A DNA stretch of 34,588 bases from a bacterium. Its GTDB lineage: Bacteria; Elusimicrobiota; Elusimicrobia; UBA1565; UBA9628. Positions 7,881-18,500 of this stretch are shown in pieces (position 1 is the first letter of the stretch; every line of letters begins with the position of its first letter). Where the stretch lies: contig JAJYOT010000011.1 of NCBI GenBank assembly GCA_021796015.1, positions 1 through 34,588 of the forward strand, given 5' to 3'. The notes under the pieces are model-generated. The model saw only the letters and a program-made list of their open reading frames with translations. It was not told the origin of the DNA and made no database searches. Made by a program: the position numbers and the translations under genes.

Positions 7881-8734
7881 AAGTCTTAGGAAAAATTTTT
7901 AAAGTATCAGGGCTTCTTCTTGTTGTTGTCGCGGTGTCTCTCTCAAAGGCGCAGGCGGCCCCAAAAAAATCGGGTCTTACCGTTTCTTCCACTCAATCTC
8001 CTCAAATTTCTCAACCCGCTCCTGATCCGATGAGTTCTCCTATTGGCTTTAAAGTCAAAACTCCGGATGAAGAAACCGGGATTTCCTGGCTCGGAATGGG
8101 AATCGCGTTTTTTCTGATTATCGGCGGAATTCTTTTCTGGGCCAATGACGTTCAGAGTTTCGCCGGAATTCTTTTCGTTTTGGGCCTTTTCGCCGGTTTT
8201 CTGGCTTCGGGACAGCGGCATTATTACCATTATTTCGCCAATAACCAAGGATATGCTCCCCAACAGCCTATTTCATACCCGCATGTCCTTCATGCCGGAA
8301 AATTAAAAATCGCCTGCCTTTATTGCCATTATAACGCTGAAAAGTCCGACGTGGCTTCGATTCCCTCGGTCAATGTCTGCATGAACTGCCATAGCTTGGT
8401 TCGCAGCGCGACCGGGGATTCCGGCCCGAATCCGGAAATCTCAAAATTAGTCAAAGCTTGGGAATCGCGAGATTCTAATGCGCCAAGTCCCGTTGAGTGG
8501 GAGCGCGTCAATAAACTTCCGTCTTTTGTCCGATTCAGCCATCGTATTCATGTCGCGAATGGAATTGCCTGTCAGGAGTGTCATGGGCCTATTCAGACCA
8601 TGACCCGCGTTCGGCAAGCCTCTCCTCTGAACATGGGTTGGTGCGTTAACTGCCATCGCCTGACAAAAAAAGAGGCTCCGGCCCATTGGAAACACGCCGG
8701 CGGGCCTTTGGATTGTATTGTATGCCATCATTAA
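7877..8734 (+). CDS. actA: Alternative complex III subunit ActA, pentahaem cytochrome c
   Basis: ActA is the multihaem subunit of alternative complex III, which oxidises quinol and passes electrons to periplasmic acceptors. The 285-residue protein has a hydrophobic N-terminal segment (about 8-27), one or two further membrane segments (about 68-112), then five CxxCH haem sites: CLYCH (about 146), CMNCH (167), CQECH (231), CVNCH (255) and CIVCH (280, practically at the C-terminus). Extra His residues (HYYHYFANN, FSHRIH) could be distal ligands. ATGA overlap with the upstream ferredoxin gene. The following five subunit genes make this assignment firm. Confidence 0.93.
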   Translation: MKVLGKIFKVSGLLLVVVAVSLSKAQAAPKKSGLTVSSTQSPQISQPAPDPMSSPIGFKVKTPDEETGISWLGMGIAFFLIIGGILFWANDVQSFAGILFVLGLFAGFLASGQRHYYHYFANNQGYAPQQPISYPHVLHAGKLKIACLYCHYNAEKSDVASIPSVNVCMNCHSLVRSATGDSGPNPEISKLVKAWESRDSNAPSPVEWERVNKLPSFVRFSHRIHVANGIACQECHGPIQTMTRVRQASPLNMGWCVNCHRLTKKEAPAHWKHAGGPLDCIVCHH

Positions 8735-11640
8735 AAGAAAAGAAAATTGATACGGCTTTAAAAACGGGGCTTACCCGAGGCGATTTTTTAAAAACGATGG
8801 GCGTTGGCCTTGCGGCTTTGGGCGGCGCTTGCGACTGGAGATGGCCGCATGCTAAAGCGGTTCCTGAAATTGACCGGCCGGAAGGCGTGACTCCGGGAGT
8901 TGCCCGCTGGCAGGCTTCAACTTGCGGCGGTTGTTCGGCCTCCTGCGGGGCTTTGGTCAAGATTCGCGACGGGCGTCCGATTAAGATGGAAGGCCTTAAA
9001 AAGCACCCGCTTTCTCAAGGCGGCTTGTGCGCTCGCGGACAAGCGACTCTTTTAGACCTTTATGATTCGGGGCGACTCAAAGATCCTTTATTGAGCGGAA
9101 AAAAAGTTTCTTGGGCCGATTGGGATAAAGCCGTTGTCGCGAAAATGAAAAGTTTGCGCGGTAAACAGGTGCGCCTGGTGACCCAAACCCTTCCTAATCC
9201 ATCGCTTAATGCGGCGATAGCGGAGTTTTTAAACGCCAATCCTTCAATCAAGCATGTCGTCTATGATCCCATTTCCAGTTCTTCCATCCTGGACGCTCAT
9301 CAAAAAACCCATGGGAAGAGAGTGTTGCCCCATTATCAATTCGCCAAAGCCAAGGCCATCGTCGGTTTCGACGCGGATTTCTTGGGGACTTGGATTTCTC
9401 CAGTTGAGTTCGCTTCTGATTGGGCCAAGGGCCGAGTGCCCACTTCAGGAAGCCCTAAAATGTCTCGCCATATTCATTTTGAGCCGCGCGTTTCTTTAAC
9501 CGGTTCAAATGCCGATTTACGCGTTCCGATTAAACCGTCCGAGGAATATTCAACGGTCGCTTCGGTCGCAATTCGTTTGGCAAAAATTTTGGGAACGGTG
9601 GTTCCTCATGTGGGTGAAGTCTCCACCACCGCTTCTTCGGAATCCCTGGACCAAGCCGCTCAAATTCTCGCTCAACACAAGAAAGAGGGTTTGGTGGTCA
9701 GCGGGTCGAGCGATTTATCTGTTCAGATTTTAGTCAACTGGATGAACTCGGTTCTAGGAAATTACGGAAACACCCTGGACATTCAAAAACCTTCCCTTGT
9801 TCGCTCGGGGAGCGAAACGGGGATGGAGGAGTTTGTTAAAGAGGCTATTTCCGGCAGAATCGCGGGAGTGATTTTTGTTGAAGCTAACCCGGTCTATGAT
9901 CACCCTCTCGGCGAAGAATTGGCCAAGGCTTTGTCTAAAATGGAGATGGTGGTTTCACTTTCCAATCGTTTAGATGAGACCGCGTCCCACGCTCCCTTTG
10001 TCGCCGCTGATTCCCATCCTCTTGAAAGTTGGGGAGATGCCGAACCAGTTCCCGGAGTGATCACGATTGTTCAGCCGGCAATTAGGCCTCTTTTCAACAG
10101 TCGACCGGCGATGGAAACCTTACTCGCTTTGGCCGGAAAAACCCAGAGCGCCTATGATTTTGTCCGCGCTTACTGGAAGTCTCACGTATTTCCAAAACAA
10201 AAGTCTTCTCATAATTTTGACCATTTCTGGGACGCTTCTTTGGAATCCGGAGTTGCCTCTTATGAAGCGCCGTCTTTATCTCATACTTCATTTTCTTCCG
10301 CCGCTTTAGCCGAGGTTAAAAACTCCAGGCCCAAAGTTAAAGAGGGAGATTTTGAGTTTGTCGCTTATTCCCCGATTAATCTCTATGACGGCCATCAGGC
10401 ATTTAACCCTTGGCTTGAGGAATTGCCTGATCCGGTGACCCGCGTTTCGTGGGAAAACTACGTTCAGTTTTCTCCGGCGGATGCCAAACGTTTGGGGATT
10501 GTTGAAGGGCGCATGGTTCGTGTGAGTAGCGGCAAAAAATCTTTCGAGATTCCAGCTCAAATTCAGTTGGGGATGCCGGAAGGCGTTGTGGCCGCGGCCC
10601 TGGGTTATGGACGCATTACGGCCGATGATATTGCCGCTAACTATCCCATCACTAAAATTAAATTTTTCCCTGTTAAGATTGCGACGCTTCACACCGCGAA
10701 CGTTTACCCATTTTTAAATTCTTCCCTTGTCTCCGTTGCCGCAGGAGAAAAAATTCATCCCTTGGCGAAAATTCAACGCTATGATTTTCAAAGAGACCCT
10801 TATCTTCAAGATAAGAGACACGCTTTAAGAGAAGAGACTCTGGAAGAATACGCTAAAAACGCCTCCGGAGGTGGAAGCTCTTCCGGCGCCGATTCCGGCG
10901 ATGGCTTATGGGATAAACATGAATATCCCGGGCATAAATGGGCGATGTCGGTGGATTTAAATCGTTGTAGCGGTTGTGCGGCTTGCGTGATTGCCTGTCA
11001 AGCGGAAAATAATATCCCGACCGTGGGTAAATCCGAGGTTCGAAAGAGTCGCGATATGTATTGGATCCGCATCGACCGTTACTACTCAGGGTCTGAGACC
11101 AATGCTCCACAGAACCCGACGGTCGCGTTTCAGCCCATGACTTGCCAGCAGTGCGACAACGCTCCATGCGAGACCGTTTGCCCGGTCGCGGCGACAACTC
11201 ACTCGTCTGAAGGGATTAACATGCAGACCTATAACCGCTGCGTGGGAACCCGCTATTGCGAAAACAACTGCCCCTATAAAGTTCGCCGCTTTAACTGGTT
11301 TGATTATGACCGGGATGACGCGGTTCAAGATTTGGTTTTAAATCCTGATGTGACCGTTCGTCAACGCGGCGTGATGGAAAAATGTAATTTCTGCTATCAG
11401 AGAATTCGGGACGTTGAAATTACGACTCAGATTGAGAATCGAAAAATTCATGACGGCGAGGTTCAGCCGGCCTGCGTACAGAGTTGCCCGACCCAGGCGT
11501 TGGTTTTCGGCGACATCAATGATTCCAACTCTCAAGTGGCTTCTAAGGCCGTGTCAACCCGAGTCTACCGAGCCTTGGAGGAGTTAGGGGTTAAGCCTTC
11601 AATTTACTATCAGACCAAGGTGAGGAATGTAAAGTCATGA
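8722..11640 (+). CDS. actB: Alternative complex III subunit ActB, molybdopterin-like/Fe-S fusion protein
   Basis: ActB (972 residues from the ATG at 8722) fuses a domain of the molybdopterin oxidoreductase family, thought to lack cofactor in known ACIII, to a four-cluster ferredoxin domain. Seen: CGGCSASC near residue 66 followed by [10 protein letters not shown] and GGLCARGQA; and from about residue 745 [41 protein letters not shown] and CVQSCP. The N-terminus has LTRGDFLK followed by a hydrophobic stretch, resembling a Tat signal with one Arg replaced (Tat consensus has RR). The ATG lies inside the actA codons for the fifth haem motif, a 13-nt overlap; an in-frame TTG at 8686 would merely read the actA haem region out of frame, so I reject it. 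Confidence 0.93.
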   Translation: MPSLKEKKIDTALKTGLTRGDFLKTMGVGLAALGGACDWRWPHAKAVPEIDRPEGVTPGVARWQASTCGGCSASCGALVKIRDGRPIKMEGLKKHPLSQGGLCARGQATLLDLYDSGRLKDPLLSGKKVSWADWDKAVVAKMKSLRGKQVRLVTQTLPNPSLNAAIAEFLNANPSIKHVVYDPISSSSILDAHQKTHGKRVLPHYQFAKAKAIVGFDADFLGTWISPVEFASDWAKGRVPTSGSPKMSRHIHFEPRVSLTGSNADLRVPIKPSEEYSTVASVAIRLAKILGTVVPHVGEVSTTASSESLDQAAQILAQHKKEGLVVSGSSDLSVQILVNWMNSVLGNYGNTLDIQKPSLVRSGSETGMEEFVKEAISGRIAGVIFVEANPVYDHPLGEELAKALSKMEMVVSLSNRLDETASHAPFVAADSHPLESWGDAEPVPGVITIVQPAIRPLFNSRPAMETLLALAGKTQSAYDFVRAYWKSHVFPKQKSSHNFDHFWDASLESGVASYEAPSLSHTSFSSAALAEVKNSRPKVKEGDFEFVAYSPINLYDGHQAFNPWLEELPDPVTRVSWENYVQFSPADAKRLGIVEGRMVRVSSGKKSFEIPAQIQLGMPEGVVAAALGYGRITADDIAANYPITKIKFFPVKIATLHTANVYPFLNSSLVSVAAGEKIHPLAKIQRYDFQRDPYLQDKRHALREETLEEYAKNASGGGSSSGADSGDGLWDKHEYPGHKWAMSVDLNRCSGCAACVIACQAENNIPTVGKSEVRKSRDMYWIRIDRYYSGSETNAPQNPTVAFQPMTCQQCDNAPCETVCPVAATTHSSEGINMQTYNRCVGTRYCENNCPYKVRRFNWFDYDRDDAVQDLVLNPDVTVRQRGVMEKCNFCYQRIRDVEITTQIENRKIHDGEVQPACVQSCPTQALVFGDINDSNSQVASKAVSTRVYRALEELGVKPSIYYQTKVRNVKS

Positions 11641-13025
11641 CGACAGCGACGGCTTCCAGCGAGATTTTGCGCCCGCCTCTTGTTGAAGGCGGAAAAACCT
11701 ACGGACAGATTACTGATGATATTTGCGCTCCCATGGAAAAGCGCCCGCCGTTAGGCTGGTTCGCAGCTTTCACGGTGGCGGGCTTGGCCCTCTTGTGGGG
11801 CGTCATCATGGTTACTGATTTGATTTGGACCGGAGTTGGGACCTGGGGGCTCAACAAAACTGTTTCCTGGGGGTTTGCGATTACCAATTTTGTCTTCTGG
11901 GTCGGTATCGGTCATGCGGGAACCTTGATTTCCGCTATTCTCCTTTTGTTCCGCCAAAAGTGGAGAACCGCGATTAACCGCTCGGCGGAAGCCATGACTA
12001 TTTTCGCCGTCATGTGCGCGGGCCTTAATCCGCTTCTTCACATGGGCCGCATTTGGAGAGGTCTTTATTGGCTTTTTCCTTATTACCCCAACACCATGGG
12101 GCCTTTGTTTGTTAATTTCCGTTCTCCGCTTTTGTGGGACGTGTTCGCGGTCAGCACCTATCTGACTATTTCATTACTATTCTGGTATATGGGTCTTTTG
12201 CCGGATTTGGCCACCGCCGCCGCCCATGCCAAGGGCGCCATTCGCCGGTTTATCTTTAGGATGCTGAGTCTTGGTTGGAGCGGCTCGGCAAGAACTTGGC
12301 TGAATCATGAAAAAGCTTCTCTTCTTTTAGCGGGACTGGCGACGCCCTTGGTTTTATCGGTTCATACCGTGGTCAGCATGGATTTCGCCTGCGCCATGGT
12401 TCCGGGATGGCATTCGACTATATTCCCGCCGTTTTTCGTGGCGGGAGCCATTTTCTCCGGTTTTGCGATGGTGTTGACTCTGCTCACTTTGTCCCGAGAA
12501 TTTCTCGGCTTTAAGGATTATATTACCCTCAAGCATATTGACGCTATGGCGAAGGTGACTCTTTTAACCTCGATGATTGTGAGCATGGCTTATTTGACGG
12601 AGACCTTAATCGGCTGGTACAGCGCCAACACCTTTGAGCGTTTCTATTTCATTAATGCCGCGACCGGCCCTTATCGGTATTGTTACTGGACGCAGATGCT
12701 CTGTAACGTAGTCGCTCCTCAATTTTTCTGGTTTAAGAAATTTAGAAGGTCTCCCGTGGTCGCGTTCATTATCTCGATTTTCATCAATATCGGGATGTGG
12801 TTGGAGCGCTTTAATATTATCGTCATCGGCCTTCATCGTGATTTCTTGACCTCCAGCTGGACCATGTATCGTCCGACCTATGTTGACTGGGGCCTTCTCA
12901 TCGGGCTCTTTGGTCTATTCTTTACTTGTTTCCTTTTATTCTCAAGATCTCTTCCCATGATCGCGATGAGCGAAATCAAACACGTTCTTTCTTCTGAAAA
13001 GCATGGAGAAAAACAACATGCCTAA
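11637..13025 (+). CDS. actC: Alternative complex III subunit ActC, NrfD/PsrC-like quinol-binding membrane protein
   Basis: The 462-residue, strongly hydrophobic protein has about ten transmembrane helices after a cytosolic N-terminus of roughly 40 residues (ending [14 protein letters not shown]). Landmarks of the NrfD family are visible: [23 protein letters not shown]-like [20 protein letters not shown], and [25 protein letters not shown] in part. Known role: it binds menaquinol and is proposed to move protons. It overlaps actB as ATGA. Position third in the operon and length match ActC of characterised complexes. Confidence 0.94.
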   Translation: MTTATASSEILRPPLVEGGKTYGQITDDICAPMEKRPPLGWFAAFTVAGLALLWGVIMVTDLIWTGVGTWGLNKTVSWGFAITNFVFWVGIGHAGTLISAILLLFRQKWRTAINRSAEAMTIFAVMCAGLNPLLHMGRIWRGLYWLFPYYPNTMGPLFVNFRSPLLWDVFAVSTYLTISLLFWYMGLLPDLATAAAHAKGAIRRFIFRMLSLGWSGSARTWLNHEKASLLLAGLATPLVLSVHTVVSMDFACAMVPGWHSTIFPPFFVAGAIFSGFAMVLTLLTLSREFLGFKDYITLKHIDAMAKVTLLTSMIVSMAYLTETLIGWYSANTFERFYFINAATGPYRYCYWTQMLCNVVAPQFFWFKKFRRSPVVAFIISIFINIGMWLERFNIIVIGLHRDFLTSSWTMYRPTYVDWGLLIGLFGLFFTCFLLFSRSLPMIAMSEIKHVLSSEKHGEKQHA

Positions 13026-13533
13026 TAAGAATTTAGTCGGGGTTTTTGATTCAGATGAAAAAATGATTCGCGCGGCCCAAAAGGCCAAGGAATCCGGGTT
13101 TCCCGCTTTAGACGCTTATACCCCTTTCCCAATCCATGGAATCGATGAAATTTTGGAACTTAAGCCCTCCATTTTGCCGAAGGTTTGTTTTTTTGGAGGA
13201 GCGACCGGTCTTTTGACGGCTTTTACTCTCCAATATTGGGTTCATGCGGTCTATTGGCCGATGAATATTGGCGGGAAGTCCTTTACGGCCTATCCGGCGA
13301 TGGTTCCAATCTGTTTTGAACTCACCGTGCTTTTTGCCGGGGTCTCTACATTTTTTGCTTTTCTTTTCCTGAGGGGGATGCACCCATTCAAAACCAGTCC
13401 TTTCTGGGGCCTTCAAACGGAAAACGACAAATTTGCCCTTGTTTTTGAGTTGGATTCGGAAGAAAAAGTCGATAAGGTCTCCCGACTTTTGAACCAAGAA
13501 GGGGCTCTTGAAATTAGAGAGATTATCGCATGA
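13018..13533 (+). CDS. actD: Alternative complex III subunit ActD (DUF3341 family)
   Basis: ActD is a small membrane subunit. The 171-residue product from the ATG at 13018 has a soluble N-terminal domain starting [20 protein letters not shown] and containing [12 protein letters not shown], two transmembrane helices (about residues 54-75 and 95-118), and a C-terminal soluble strand-helix region. I choose 13018 over the in-frame ATG at 13003 because GGAG lies 9 nt before it and conserved sequence begins there; it overlaps the actC stop by 8 nt. Confidence 0.9.
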   Translation: MPNKNLVGVFDSDEKMIRAAQKAKESGFPALDAYTPFPIHGIDEILELKPSILPKVCFFGGATGLLTAFTLQYWVHAVYWPMNIGGKSFTAYPAMVPICFELTVLFAGVSTFFAFLFLRGMHPFKTSPFWGLQTENDKFALVFELDSEEKVDKVSRLLNQEGALEIREIIA

Positions 13534-13643
13534 CCAAGTTTAAACGCGACCGCTCTCTTAAACAGAATTTGGAAGCGGCATTCCCTCACTTATATTCGGT
13601 CAGAAATGGTTGGCTCCAAAATCCGCACGGAAGGAAACCATGA
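13530..13643 (+). CDS. Small ORF of 37 codons between actD and actE
   Basis: The ORF encodes a hydrophilic, basic peptide starting [12 protein letters not shown] and ending RNGWLQNPHGRKP. Its ATG overlaps the actD stop, and its TGA overlaps the start of the next small ORF, both as ATGA, so it fits tightly into the operon. It has no membrane segment, so it does not resemble the extra single-helix subunit reported for some ACIII complexes. No family recognised. It could be a real small protein or a coupling device for ribosomes; its exact packing between stop and start codons argues against pure noise. Confidence 0.5.
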   Translation: MTKFKRDRSLKQNLEAAFPHLYSVRNGWLQNPHGRKP

Positions 13644-13699
13644 CTGAGCCTAAGCGAAGAAATGGTTGGCTCCAAAGTCCATACGAAAGGAAACCATGA
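13602..13699 (+). repeat. Imperfect tandem duplication, 56-nt period
   Basis: Copies of 42 nt at 13602-13643 and 13658-13699 differ at only four positions, all transitions. Each copy contains the codons for RNGWLQ, a Shine-Dalgarno-like AAGGAAACC and an ATGA stop/start overlap. The period of 56 nt is not a multiple of three, but the -1 step of each ATGA restores the same reading of the repeat in the next ORF. Confidence 0.93.
13640..13699 (+). CDS. Very small ORF of 19 codons, a duplicate of the end of the preceding one
   Basis: It encodes MTEPKR followed by RNGWLQSPYERKP, whose last 13 residues repeat the end of the upstream small ORF with three substitutions (Asn to Ser, His to Tyr, Gly to Glu). 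Start and stop both overlap neighbours as ATGA: start with the preceding stop, stop with the actE start. An AAGGAAACC sequence lies before its ATG. Likely a product of the local tandem duplication; whether the peptide itself matters is unknown. Confidence 0.38.
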   Translation: MTEPKRRNGWLQSPYERKP

Positions 13700-14364
13700 A
13701 AAAGCCGCGTCCTTTATCGCTTATTCCCGCCGCTCTTTTAGCCGTCGTTTGTGGGGGATATTTAGTCGTCGCGCGTCGCAACTTTAATAAGCCGAATATT
13801 CGCCTTTTTACCTTTGAAGACATGGTTAATACCGTGGCGGATCAAACTCAAAGTCCCAACACAGTTTTGCCGCATGGTCAAACCGATCAGCCGCCCGTTC
13901 CGCATACGATTCCTCACAATAAAAAGATTTTGTGGTATTTGGAATCCTTAAAAAAAGGTCCGACCGCGTTTGATAACATGAAGGACCCTTTTAAAAGAAG
14001 CTATGCCGTTATGCAGAGGGGCCGTTTTGTCTTTGAGACTTTCTGCTTTCCTTGTCATGGTCCCTATGGAACGGGGGATGGTCCTGTGGCCAAGACTTTT
14101 CCGCCCTTTCAATTTTCTGCGGCCACGGCGGCTGAGAAGTTAAGCCCGGGTCAAATTTTTGGCATCATCACTTTTGGGAAACCGCCCATGCCGTCTTATG
14201 CGGCCCAGATATCGCCAGACGATCGTTGGAAGGTCGCGCTTTATATCAAAGACTTGGCGCGTTATCAAGCGCAAAAAGACGCGGCCGAGGATGCGAAGGA
14301 AAAAGCGGCCGCGGCGGCCGCTCCTGCCGCGGATAAAAATAGCGGCGGAGGAGACAGTTTCTAA
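13696..14364 (+). CDS. actE: Alternative complex III subunit ActE, monohaem cytochrome c
   Basis: The 222-residue product from the ATG at 13696 starts MKKPRPLSL and a hydrophobic stretch (a signal anchor or signal peptide), then a cytochrome c domain with one haem site, FCFPCHGPYGTGDG (about residues 115-128), and a probable Met ligand in GKPPMPSYA. The tail is rich in Ala, Lys and Glu. Family role: the haem subunit nearest the electron acceptor, in the periplasm. The start at 13696 is preferred over an in-frame ATG at 13666 because AAAGGAAACC stands before it and the N-terminus becomes a clean export signal. The stop of the 19-codon ORF overlaps this start. Confidence 0.9.
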   Translation: MKKPRPLSLIPAALLAVVCGGYLVVARRNFNKPNIRLFTFEDMVNTVADQTQSPNTVLPHGQTDQPPVPHTIPHNKKILWYLESLKKGPTAFDNMKDPFKRSYAVMQRGRFVFETFCFPCHGPYGTGDGPVAKTFPPFQFSAATAAEKLSPGQIFGIITFGKPPMPSYAAQISPDDRWKVALYIKDLARYQAQKDAAEDAKEKAAAAAAPAADKNSGGGDSF

Positions 14365-14369
14365 CTCCC

Positions 14370-15536
14370 ATGGAAAATTCAAAAAGCTTTTTAAGTAGCG
14401 CCGAGAAAACGTTTTGCCGTGCCTTTATTTTATTTGGTCTTTTGGCCCTGGGTTGGACATTTCACAAGGCTCCTGCGCGAGCTTGGGCCAACCTCTTGAT
14501 TGATAATTTCTATTTCTTGTCCCTGAGTCTTTCCGCCGCCGTTTTTGTTTCCGCTCTTTACTTAACCAAGGCGGGTTGGGCCACCGCTTTTCGGAGAATC
14601 CCCGAGGCCATTACCGCTTATCTTCCTTATGGCATCGCCATTGCGGCCATTTCTTTTTTTGCCGGAATCAAGAGCCTCTATTTTTGGACGATGCCCCAAG
14701 GCGCAGCGCTTCCAGGGGTGGTTGAAAAAGCGATTTTTCTTAATTGGAAGGCCTTTGTTTCCGTCTCTTTAGTTTCTTTTGCTGTTTGGCTTTTCTTTGT
14801 TCGCAAACTCATTTCTAACTCTCGTTTACAAGACGAGGAAAGAGATATCGCCCGCACATTAAAGAACCGCGGTGTTGCCGCCGCCTATGTCGTGACATTT
14901 GCGCTTTCTTATTCCTTGATCGCCATTTATTGGATTATGTCCTTGGAACCGCTTTGGTACAGCACCCTCTACCCTTGGTTTGTTTTCGCTGGGATGTTCG
15001 TCAACGGCTTTGCCTCGACGATTCTTCTTCTTTTATGGCTTCAGAGAAAAAATTACTATAAAGACATCGGTTCCGCCCATTATCACGATATCGGAAAACT
15101 ACTTTTTGCTTTCAGCATCTTCTGGGTCTATCTTTGGTTCTCTCAATATATGCTCATTTGGTATGAAAATATTCCCGAGGAAGTCACCCATTTTACCTTG
15201 CGCTCAATTGGTCATTGGGCTTACGTTTTTTGGCCGAACGTAATTATGAACTGGCTTTTACCCTTCTTAATTCTTTTAAGCGTCGCGGGAAAGAAAACCC
15301 CCAAAACTCTTTTCCTAGCGGCCGCCATTTCCGCCATTGGACATTGGACCGATCTTTATCTTTTGATTATGCCGCCTCTTGAAAAAACAGGTCCTGTTTA
15401 CGGCCTCCCTGAATTTTTTATTTTTGGCGGCTTTATCGCCCTTTTTATCTTGGTTTTCGAAAATGCCTTTAGGCAAGTTAAACCTTATCCCGTGGGCGAT
15501 CCTCTCCTCAAAGAAAGCCTGGCCCTTCACGAATAA
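14370..15536 (+). CDS. actF: Alternative complex III subunit ActF, NrfD-like membrane protein
   Basis: The 388-residue protein has about ten transmembrane helices, such as YFLSLSLSAAVFVSALYL near residue 50. Features shared with ActF proteins include WIMSLEPLWYSTLYPWFVFAG in part and FSIFWVYLWFSQYMLIWYENIPEE in part. In characterised ACIII, ActF and ActC are distant homologues that flank each other in the membrane; ActF is suggested to help proton movement. It begins 5 nt after actE without an obvious Shine-Dalgarno. It is the last act gene; a weak terminator-like hairpin follows immediately. Confidence 0.92.
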   Translation: MENSKSFLSSAEKTFCRAFILFGLLALGWTFHKAPARAWANLLIDNFYFLSLSLSAAVFVSALYLTKAGWATAFRRIPEAITAYLPYGIAIAAISFFAGIKSLYFWTMPQGAALPGVVEKAIFLNWKAFVSVSLVSFAVWLFFVRKLISNSRLQDEERDIARTLKNRGVAAAYVVTFALSYSLIAIYWIMSLEPLWYSTLYPWFVFAGMFVNGFASTILLLLWLQRKNYYKDIGSAHYHDIGKLLFAFSIFWVYLWFSQYMLIWYENIPEEVTHFTLRSIGHWAYVFWPNVIMNWLLPFLILLSVAGKKTPKTLFLAAAISAIGHWTDLYLLIMPPLEKTGPVYGLPEFFIFGGFIALFILVFENAFRQVKPYPVGDPLLKESLALHE

Positions 15537-15555
15537 AAGGGCGCCCCGCCTTTTT
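15535..15555 (+). terminator. Weak terminator-like hairpin after actF
   Basis: AAAGG-G-CG, loop CCC, CG-CCTTT forms a seven-pair stem with one bulged G, followed by a run of five T. It overlaps the actF stop codon. The stem is short, so partial read-through into the next gene is likely. Confidence 0.45.
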
Positions 15556-15583
15556 ATAGAATTTAAACATCAGCCAAAAATCT

Positions 15584-18500
15584 TTGTTAGAAAAAACAGT
15601 TATCCGCTTAAAAATTCAAAAAATTATAGAAATATTTTTTGAAGGCTTTGCGGCTTTTTTAACGGGACTTCTCATCTTTTTAGCGAGCGGGCTTCTGCTT
15701 GATAAGGCGCTAATTTTTTCTTCCGTGACTCGCCAGGTTTATTGGGTTTTTTCAGTCCTAGCTTTAGCGGTCATTCTAGGAAGATATCTATTCTATCCTT
15801 TTCTCAATTTCTCAACTCTGGAAATATTATCTCAAGCGGAGAAACTTTTTCCGCGCCTATCTTTTCATTTTAAATCTTCCTGGGAATTGGCGCGCGTTTC
15901 GGGCCCCAAATTTCATTCGCAAGCGCTTGAGAAGGAACATCAATTGGAAACAGAAAAGCTTTTGCGGGAATCACCAAAAATTTATCTGCCCCTTGGAAAT
16001 CTGATGCGGGTGATCATTCAAGGGGGATTATCCTTGGCCTTCTTTCTCTCTCTCATCAGCTATGCCCATCAAGGTTTGATGAGAATTTTATGGCCATGGA
16101 CGCGCGAAAATTTAGGCCAAGAAGTTTCTGTTTTCCCTGGAGATGCCCGGGTTGATTGGGGCGCCTCTCTTGAAGTGAAGGCTTCCTGGAAATCTTCTTC
16201 CCTAATTTCTATAGATTACCGAAGCCTAAATCTCCAAGTTGAGACTCCTCATGGATTTGAAAATATCCCCTGGGATTCTCAAACGCCGAAAGGGGCCTCT
16301 CTTCAGTTTTCTCAAATTCATTCCCCGCTTAAATACCGGCTTGTGTTTCATGAAGCCGTGACCAGAGCCTATTCCGTGACCCCGGTTGTCCGGCCGAAGA
16401 TGATGTCGGTGGAATCTAGGACTAAGAATGTCGATTCCGACTGGAATCCTTGGGTGGAAAATTCGACGATGGACGTTTTATCGGGGCACGTTTTTGAGGT
16501 CCGCGGGCAACCCAATGAAAATCTAAAGTCCGCGTCGTTTTTGATTTCAAAACCCCCGCGCGCTTTTCTCATGAGTCAGACGAGAAACGGCGCTTATCAG
16601 GCTCTTTTTACGGTTTCCCGCGATTTTGGCTTTGGCTTTTCTCTTGTTTCAGAAACCGGGGAGAAAAATCATGGAGGTTTAAAGTATTGGGTTCATGTTC
16701 TCCCCGATCAGCCTCCCACGGTACAAATTCTCTCTCCCCGTTATCCGGTGGAAGGTTCCCGATTTGATTCTCTCCCCATCTCCTATTTGGCGCAAGATGA
16801 TGGCGGGATTGTGAAAATTTTCTTGTCTCTCGCTTCTTCGGACGGTCCCGAACGGGAACTGACGATTAAAACTCCAGATAACGCCAAGGAAATATACGGA
16901 GACTATTCCTTGAATTTATCTCAACTCCCGGTGGGAAATAATAGGGTCAAAATCGCGGCCGTTGATAATGCGAGTTCTCCCCACACGTCTTATTCTTCCC
17001 CTATTCAAATTAAGGTGATTGATTTAAAGCGCATCAGGCGAAAGGTCAAAAAAGCCTGGAAGAAAGCGGAAAAGGCCCTTGCCCAACTCTCCGATTCTGA
17101 AAATAAAGCGTTGTCCGCGCTTAAACAGAACCCCTTGGGAGCTCAAAAACAGGCGGATTTATCTCAGGCTAACGCCCAAAAAGCGCTTCGGGACATGGAT
17201 GAGCTTAGGCGCGCTCTAAGCCAAGATCCTTATCTGAACTCCGCGCTCAAGTCTTCTCTTTCCGTTTTAAAAAAGCGGCTTGATCAAGAATGGTCGCATG
17301 GTTTTGAAAAAGCGAGAAAAAATTTAGCCTTAGGCAACCAAGAAAAAGCCTCGGCTCAACACCAAAAAATTCTTAATTCCGCCCAACAAGCCGGACAATT
17401 TTTGTCTCAGGCCGAGAAATTAGGAGAGTTGGAAGATGCGGCGATGAACACGGCCCAAATGGAAAATCAAGCCAGCGAACTATCTTCTCGTTTAAAGGAG
17501 ATGTCTAAGGAAGGCAAAGTTTCCGAGGCTCAAAAAATGGAGATGCAAAAAGAAATTTCTTCTTTGGCCAAAGAAATTGAAAAACTGGCCCGGAAAATGG
17601 CCCAAATTCCCCATTCAAAGGGAAGCCCGGCTTCATCTTCAACGCCTTTCCCTTTGGAAGAAGCCCAGCAGTCTTTAAACGATTTGGCCCAAGCTCTTAG
17701 TTCTGGAAATTATGAGAAGGCCGCTCAAATGGCGAAGCGACTAGAAGATGAGATGGAGCAGATGAAATCCGCCATGTCTGAGATGGCCCGAAATTCGGTT
17801 TTCTCGTCAAAAATGGAAAAAGCGGCCCGGCAATTGGCCAAAGCGCGCGAGACCTTGTCTGAGGCAATACAAAAAGAACGCGGAGTGAGACAAGAAACTT
17901 CATTTCTGGAAAAAGAACGCCTTCAAAGGGAAATCGCGAAACAAAAGGATTTATTAAAAAAGCTCGCAAAAATGCAGGGGGTTCTTGTCTCCTCAGCGAG
18001 CGCCCAGGGCGGGCCATTTCCTCCTTTTATTCTAAATCAAATGAAATTAATTCAGGCCCAATTTAAAAGCGAAAGCGCGGGGAATGCGGATGAAGAGCTC
18101 CTTCAAGTTTCGAGTTCGCTTCGCGCCTCAAAGGTTTTTAACCCGCATTTTCCCTGGGATTATTTTGCTCAAGGCGAAGATCGGATTCGAAAAATTTTAG
18201 AGAAAGGCGTTTCCGGCGTTTTAGCCGATCTGAAAAAATCCGGGGCGGAAGCCCAAAACCAGGGCCAGGCCAAAATGCTGACCCAGTCCGCTTTAAAGCA
18301 ACTTCAGCGACTTGAAATGACGGTTGAAATTCCGGAATCAACCATGAAAAATTTATCCACAGCTTCGGGAGATGAAGAATCGGCTCAAGAAAATTTAGAG
18401 AAAGGGCAGTCTCAAAATGCCTTGATTGACGAGGAAAACGCTTTGTCAAAGCTGGCCCAAGGGCTTGGTTCTCTGGATCAGTCTCTCAGCGCGGAAAAAT

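Noticed and set aside
8686..8721. Upstream TTG start for actB adding twelve residues with three Arg in a row
   Set aside because: It reads the haem-motif codons of actA out of frame; the Arg run is a by-product. The ATG at 8722 is the natural start.
13003..13017. ATG at 13003 as start of actD
   Set aside because: It overlaps actC further, and the GGAG inside these bases is correctly spaced for the ATG at 13018.
13666..13695. ATG at 13666 as start of actE
   Set aside because: It lies within the duplicated unit and would place MAPKSIRKET before the export signal; the ATG at 13696 has its own ribosome site.
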